NCBI GenBank assembly: GCA_947167415.1
Contig: CAMVHY010000076.1
Location: 1 to 6,911, forward strand
Source: an uncultured Clostridia bacterium
Lineage (GTDB): Bacteria > Bacillota > Clostridia > Lachnospirales > CAMVHY01
Direction of reading: 5' to 3'
DNA length: 6,911 nucleotides
This document shows, in pieces, positions 5,579 to 6,911 of the stretch. Position 1 is the stretch's first letter, and the number at the start of each line of letters is the position of its first letter. A program made the position numbers and the translations under genes. The notes beneath the pieces were generated by a model, which was not told the DNA's origin, made no database searches, and saw nothing but the letters and a program-made list of their open reading frames with translations.

Positions 5579-6910
5579 TTAGTTTAATTTATTCTGGTTT
5601 GGCACTACACCATCTAATTGCATATCTGGAATTGTTTGTTCTGTTGCTCGTGGATATGATATTCTGTCAGAAATGTCTGTTTGATCTGTGCTTCCCATTT
5701 CTTTTAGTTGATTTTGCAACTTATTTAACTGCGTATCTATTCTGTTTAATCCACGTTCTTTTATCAAATGTAATATATAATAAAATACCATTAAAAACTT
5801 TTGAACAAACCAGTTTCTATCTGACAATTCTCTAGCAATACTTTCAATGTCGGAAATTTGTCCCTCCAAACTTACTCTACGGTCTTTCAATTCTTTGATG
5901 TTAGCTTTTATTTGTGCAATTTCTATATTATATGCTGAATTATTCTTATTTTGACTGTTATTCATTGGACTGTCCGTTGAATCTTTTGGCTCAACTTCGT
6001 TGATATTTGGATAAATAGGTTTGGCGACACTTTGATTATTATCTTCGTTTTCAATCTCATCCTTATTTATATTTTTATTTATATCCATATCTTCAACGCT
6101 GTGCATGCTTTTATTTTTCTGTTCATTACTTGATAAATCATTATAATTTTCTAGCTCAACTTCGTTGATATTTAAATAAACGGGGTCGGCGGCACTCATA
6201 TTATCATTTTGATTATAATTTTCGTTTATAATTTCATCATTACTTATACTTTCTTCATCAATATCTTCATCTTCAAAAGCTAAACCTACAGAATCTTTTA
6301 CATTGTTATAGGCATCTTCGATTTCTTGATCTGAAATTTCTCGACCGTCAATTCTAAAATATTTTATCATTCTTCTTTTAAATTCCGCACGATCCTTCTG
6401 ATCCATTTGTTTGTTTATTTTAGACATAAATTTATTAAACTCATCACGTGTTAAATTAATCGCGTTGTTCGTATTGCATTGCGTAAAATAGTCTGCCAAT
6501 GAATCGAATTTTTTTTGCGACAAATATTCCGTCGGAATTTTATTTACTACCTTAATAAAAAGTTTTTGTATTTTTTTATTTTCATCACTAGAACGTTCTT
6601 TTTCAAAAGCCGAACGAAATTCAAAAATCAAAAATAAAATATCAAACTCTTCCTCTTTTAAATTATCAGGCAACTCAGTTATATAAGCTTCGAAATCATT
6701 TTGGTTAAACACAAGTGTCTCCTTTGACCAGCAGGAGCACCAATTCCACCTTCTAGATCTGTCACTACGAAGGCATGCATAACTTCCCGAGAAAATAGAG
6801 TCAGTAGATGGCAATTTCATGTCCTCTACTAATTTTATAAGATCAATAATCTTAGTACCTTCAGCTCGATGATCTTTACAAAATTTTAAAACTTGCATCG
6901 GCGCTAACAC
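5579..6910 (-). CDS. Acidic repeat protein with EPIYA-like tyrosine motifs and coiled coil, unknown function (5' partial)
   Basis: The frame is open to the right edge. It reads VLAPMQVLKF at the edge with no ribosome-binding site near the GTG (6910) or ATG (6898), so the true start is probably outside. I do not recognise a family. Numbering from 6910: residues 1-42 are a mixed helical segment, and 43-64 form a GC-richer patch that looks out of frame (own entry). Residues 65-205 are a helical globular region (FNQNDFEAYITELPDN, then EFDILFLIFEFRSAF, then KKFDSLADYF). Residues 206-325 are acidic and Asn/Glu-rich, with a repeated unit and tyrosine motifs DPVYLNINEVE (Tyr245) and KPIYPNINEVE (Tyr300). 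Residues 327-365 are a heptad-like coiled coil, and 367-383 (WFVQKFLMVFYYILHLI) are strongly hydrophobic. Residues 384-405 form a second amphipathic helix, followed by a polar tail. No signal peptide is visible because the start is missing. A secreted or host-interacting protein is possible but unproven. The terminator at 5527-5564 ends it. Confidence 0.7.
   Translation of the reverse strand: MLAPMQVLKFCKDHRAEGTKIIDLIKLVEDMKLPSTDSIFSGSYACLRSDRSRRWNWCSCWSKETLVFNQNDFEAYITELPDNLKEEEFDILFLIFEFRSAFEKERSSDENKKIQKLFIKVVNKIPTEYLSQKKFDSLADYFTQCNTNNAINLTRDEFNKFMSKINKQMDQKDRAEFKRRMIKYFRIDGREISDQEIEDAYNNVKDSVGLAFEDEDIDEESISNDEIINENYNQNDNMSAADPVYLNINEVELENYNDLSSNEQKNKSMHSVEDMDINKNINKDEIENEDNNQSVAKPIYPNINEVEPKDSTDSPMNNSQNKNNSAYNIEIAQIKANIKELKDRRVSLEGQISDIESIARELSDRNWFVQKFLMVFYYILHLIKERGLNRIDTQLNKLQNQLKEMGSTDQTDISDRISYPRATEQTIPDMQLDGVVPNQNKLN
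5936..6061 (-). repeat. Repeat unit B of the acidic protein, with motif PIYPNINEVE
   Basis: Residues about 284-325, from DEIENEDNNQ to NKNNS. It is the second copy of the unit. The NINEVE core is unchanged, while flanking residues have diverged in composition but remain acidic and Asn-rich. Confidence 0.75.
6107..6238 (-). repeat. Repeat unit A of the acidic protein, with motif PVYLNINEVE
   Basis: Residues about 225-268, from DEIINEN to EQKNKS. It shares DEI.NE..NQ, then P-[IV]-Y-x-NINEVE, then D...N..KN.S with unit B. The repeat period is 55 residues (165 bases). The 20 bases at 6154-6173 are identical to 5989-6008, which points to duplication at DNA level. Confidence 0.75.
6719..6784 (-). 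other. GC-richer patch inside the acidic-protein gene, probably read in another frame
   Basis: In the open frame these 22 codons read SYACLRSDRSRRWNWCSCWSK and so on, with three Trp, three Cys and six Arg; the other 421 residues contain one Trp and two Cys. About 32 of 66 bases are G or C, far above the window. The frame shifted by one reads VMHAF, then AFVVTDLEGGIGAPAG, then QRRH, a far more ordinary protein sequence. Flanking sequence on both sides looks right in the open frame. Two compensating indels about 60-65 bases apart would explain this. Confidence 0.55.
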
Positions 6911-6911
6911 T

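Noticed and set aside
5509..5835. Plus-strand open frame of 108 codons opposite the end of the repeat protein
   Set aside because: It runs through the terminator hairpin and reads as Leu/Phe/Cys-rich antisense; no ribosome-binding site.
6260..6420. EF-hand-like segment (RIDGREISDQEIEDAY) in the repeat protein
   Set aside because: It lacks the DxDxDG calcium-loop pattern; the resemblance is only a short DG...E.E run.
6719..6784. The GC-richer patch as a tRNA or other structured RNA
   Set aside because: No cloverleaf, T-loop sequence or matching acceptor arms could be found; a frame-shifted coding stretch explains it better.
1..6911. CRISPR array or tandem DNA repeat array
   Set aside because: No regularly spaced direct repeats; the only repeat is the two-copy unit in the minus-strand gene.

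Overview
This is an AT-rich window (roughly a quarter to 30% GC by eye). The gene content points to a low-GC Gram-positive bacterium of the Clostridia: a murG whose donor-loop motif reads HESD, a pair of small CotF-type spore-coat proteins, a free-standing PqqD-domain protein, an M3B oligoendopeptidase F, and start sites preceded by GGAGG-type ribosome-binding sequences. A degraded transposase, loose gene packing on the left and a possible eukaryote-directed repeat protein on the right would fit a host-associated, reducing genome, for example an Oscillospiraceae-like symbiont. That placement is inference.

Layout. Positions 1-146 (minus) hold the N-terminal end of a decayed IS5-family transposase that runs off the left edge. 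Positions 147-547 contain no convincing gene. They hold a 19-codon reading frame with a ribosome-binding site, a minus-strand hairpin followed by a T-run, and the likely murG promoter. murG follows (548-1603, plus; TTG start) and ends at a strong terminator. Two small coat-type genes (1759-1941, 1964-2218) run on the plus strand and meet a convergent PqqD-domain gene (2220-2594, minus) with one base between the stop codons. A divergent intergenic region with promoter-like sequences for both directions separates it from a tight plus-strand operon: pepF (2791-4557), a HIT-family hydrolase (4580-4993) and a 136-aa protein of unknown function (5014-5424). Two hairpin terminators, each usable in both directions, separate this operon from a convergent minus-strand gene (5579-6910) that is open to the right edge.

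How the genes relate. murG makes lipid II for the cell wall. The coat-like pair suggests spore-forming ancestry. pepF and the HIT protein are housekeeping functions in peptide turnover and nucleotide hydrolysis. They probably share a transcript with the 136-aa gene because the gaps are only 20-22 bases and each gene has its own ribosome-binding site.

The unusual part is the right-hand gene. It encodes an acidic, Asn/Glu-rich, low-complexity protein with two copies of a roughly 43-residue unit. Each unit carries a P-[IV]-Y-x-N-I-N-E-V-E motif that resembles EPIYA-type tyrosine motifs of secreted effectors. A coiled coil, a hydrophobic stretch and a second helix follow. Near its N-terminus, a GC-richer patch reads more sensibly in another frame, as if two compensating frameshifts had occurred.
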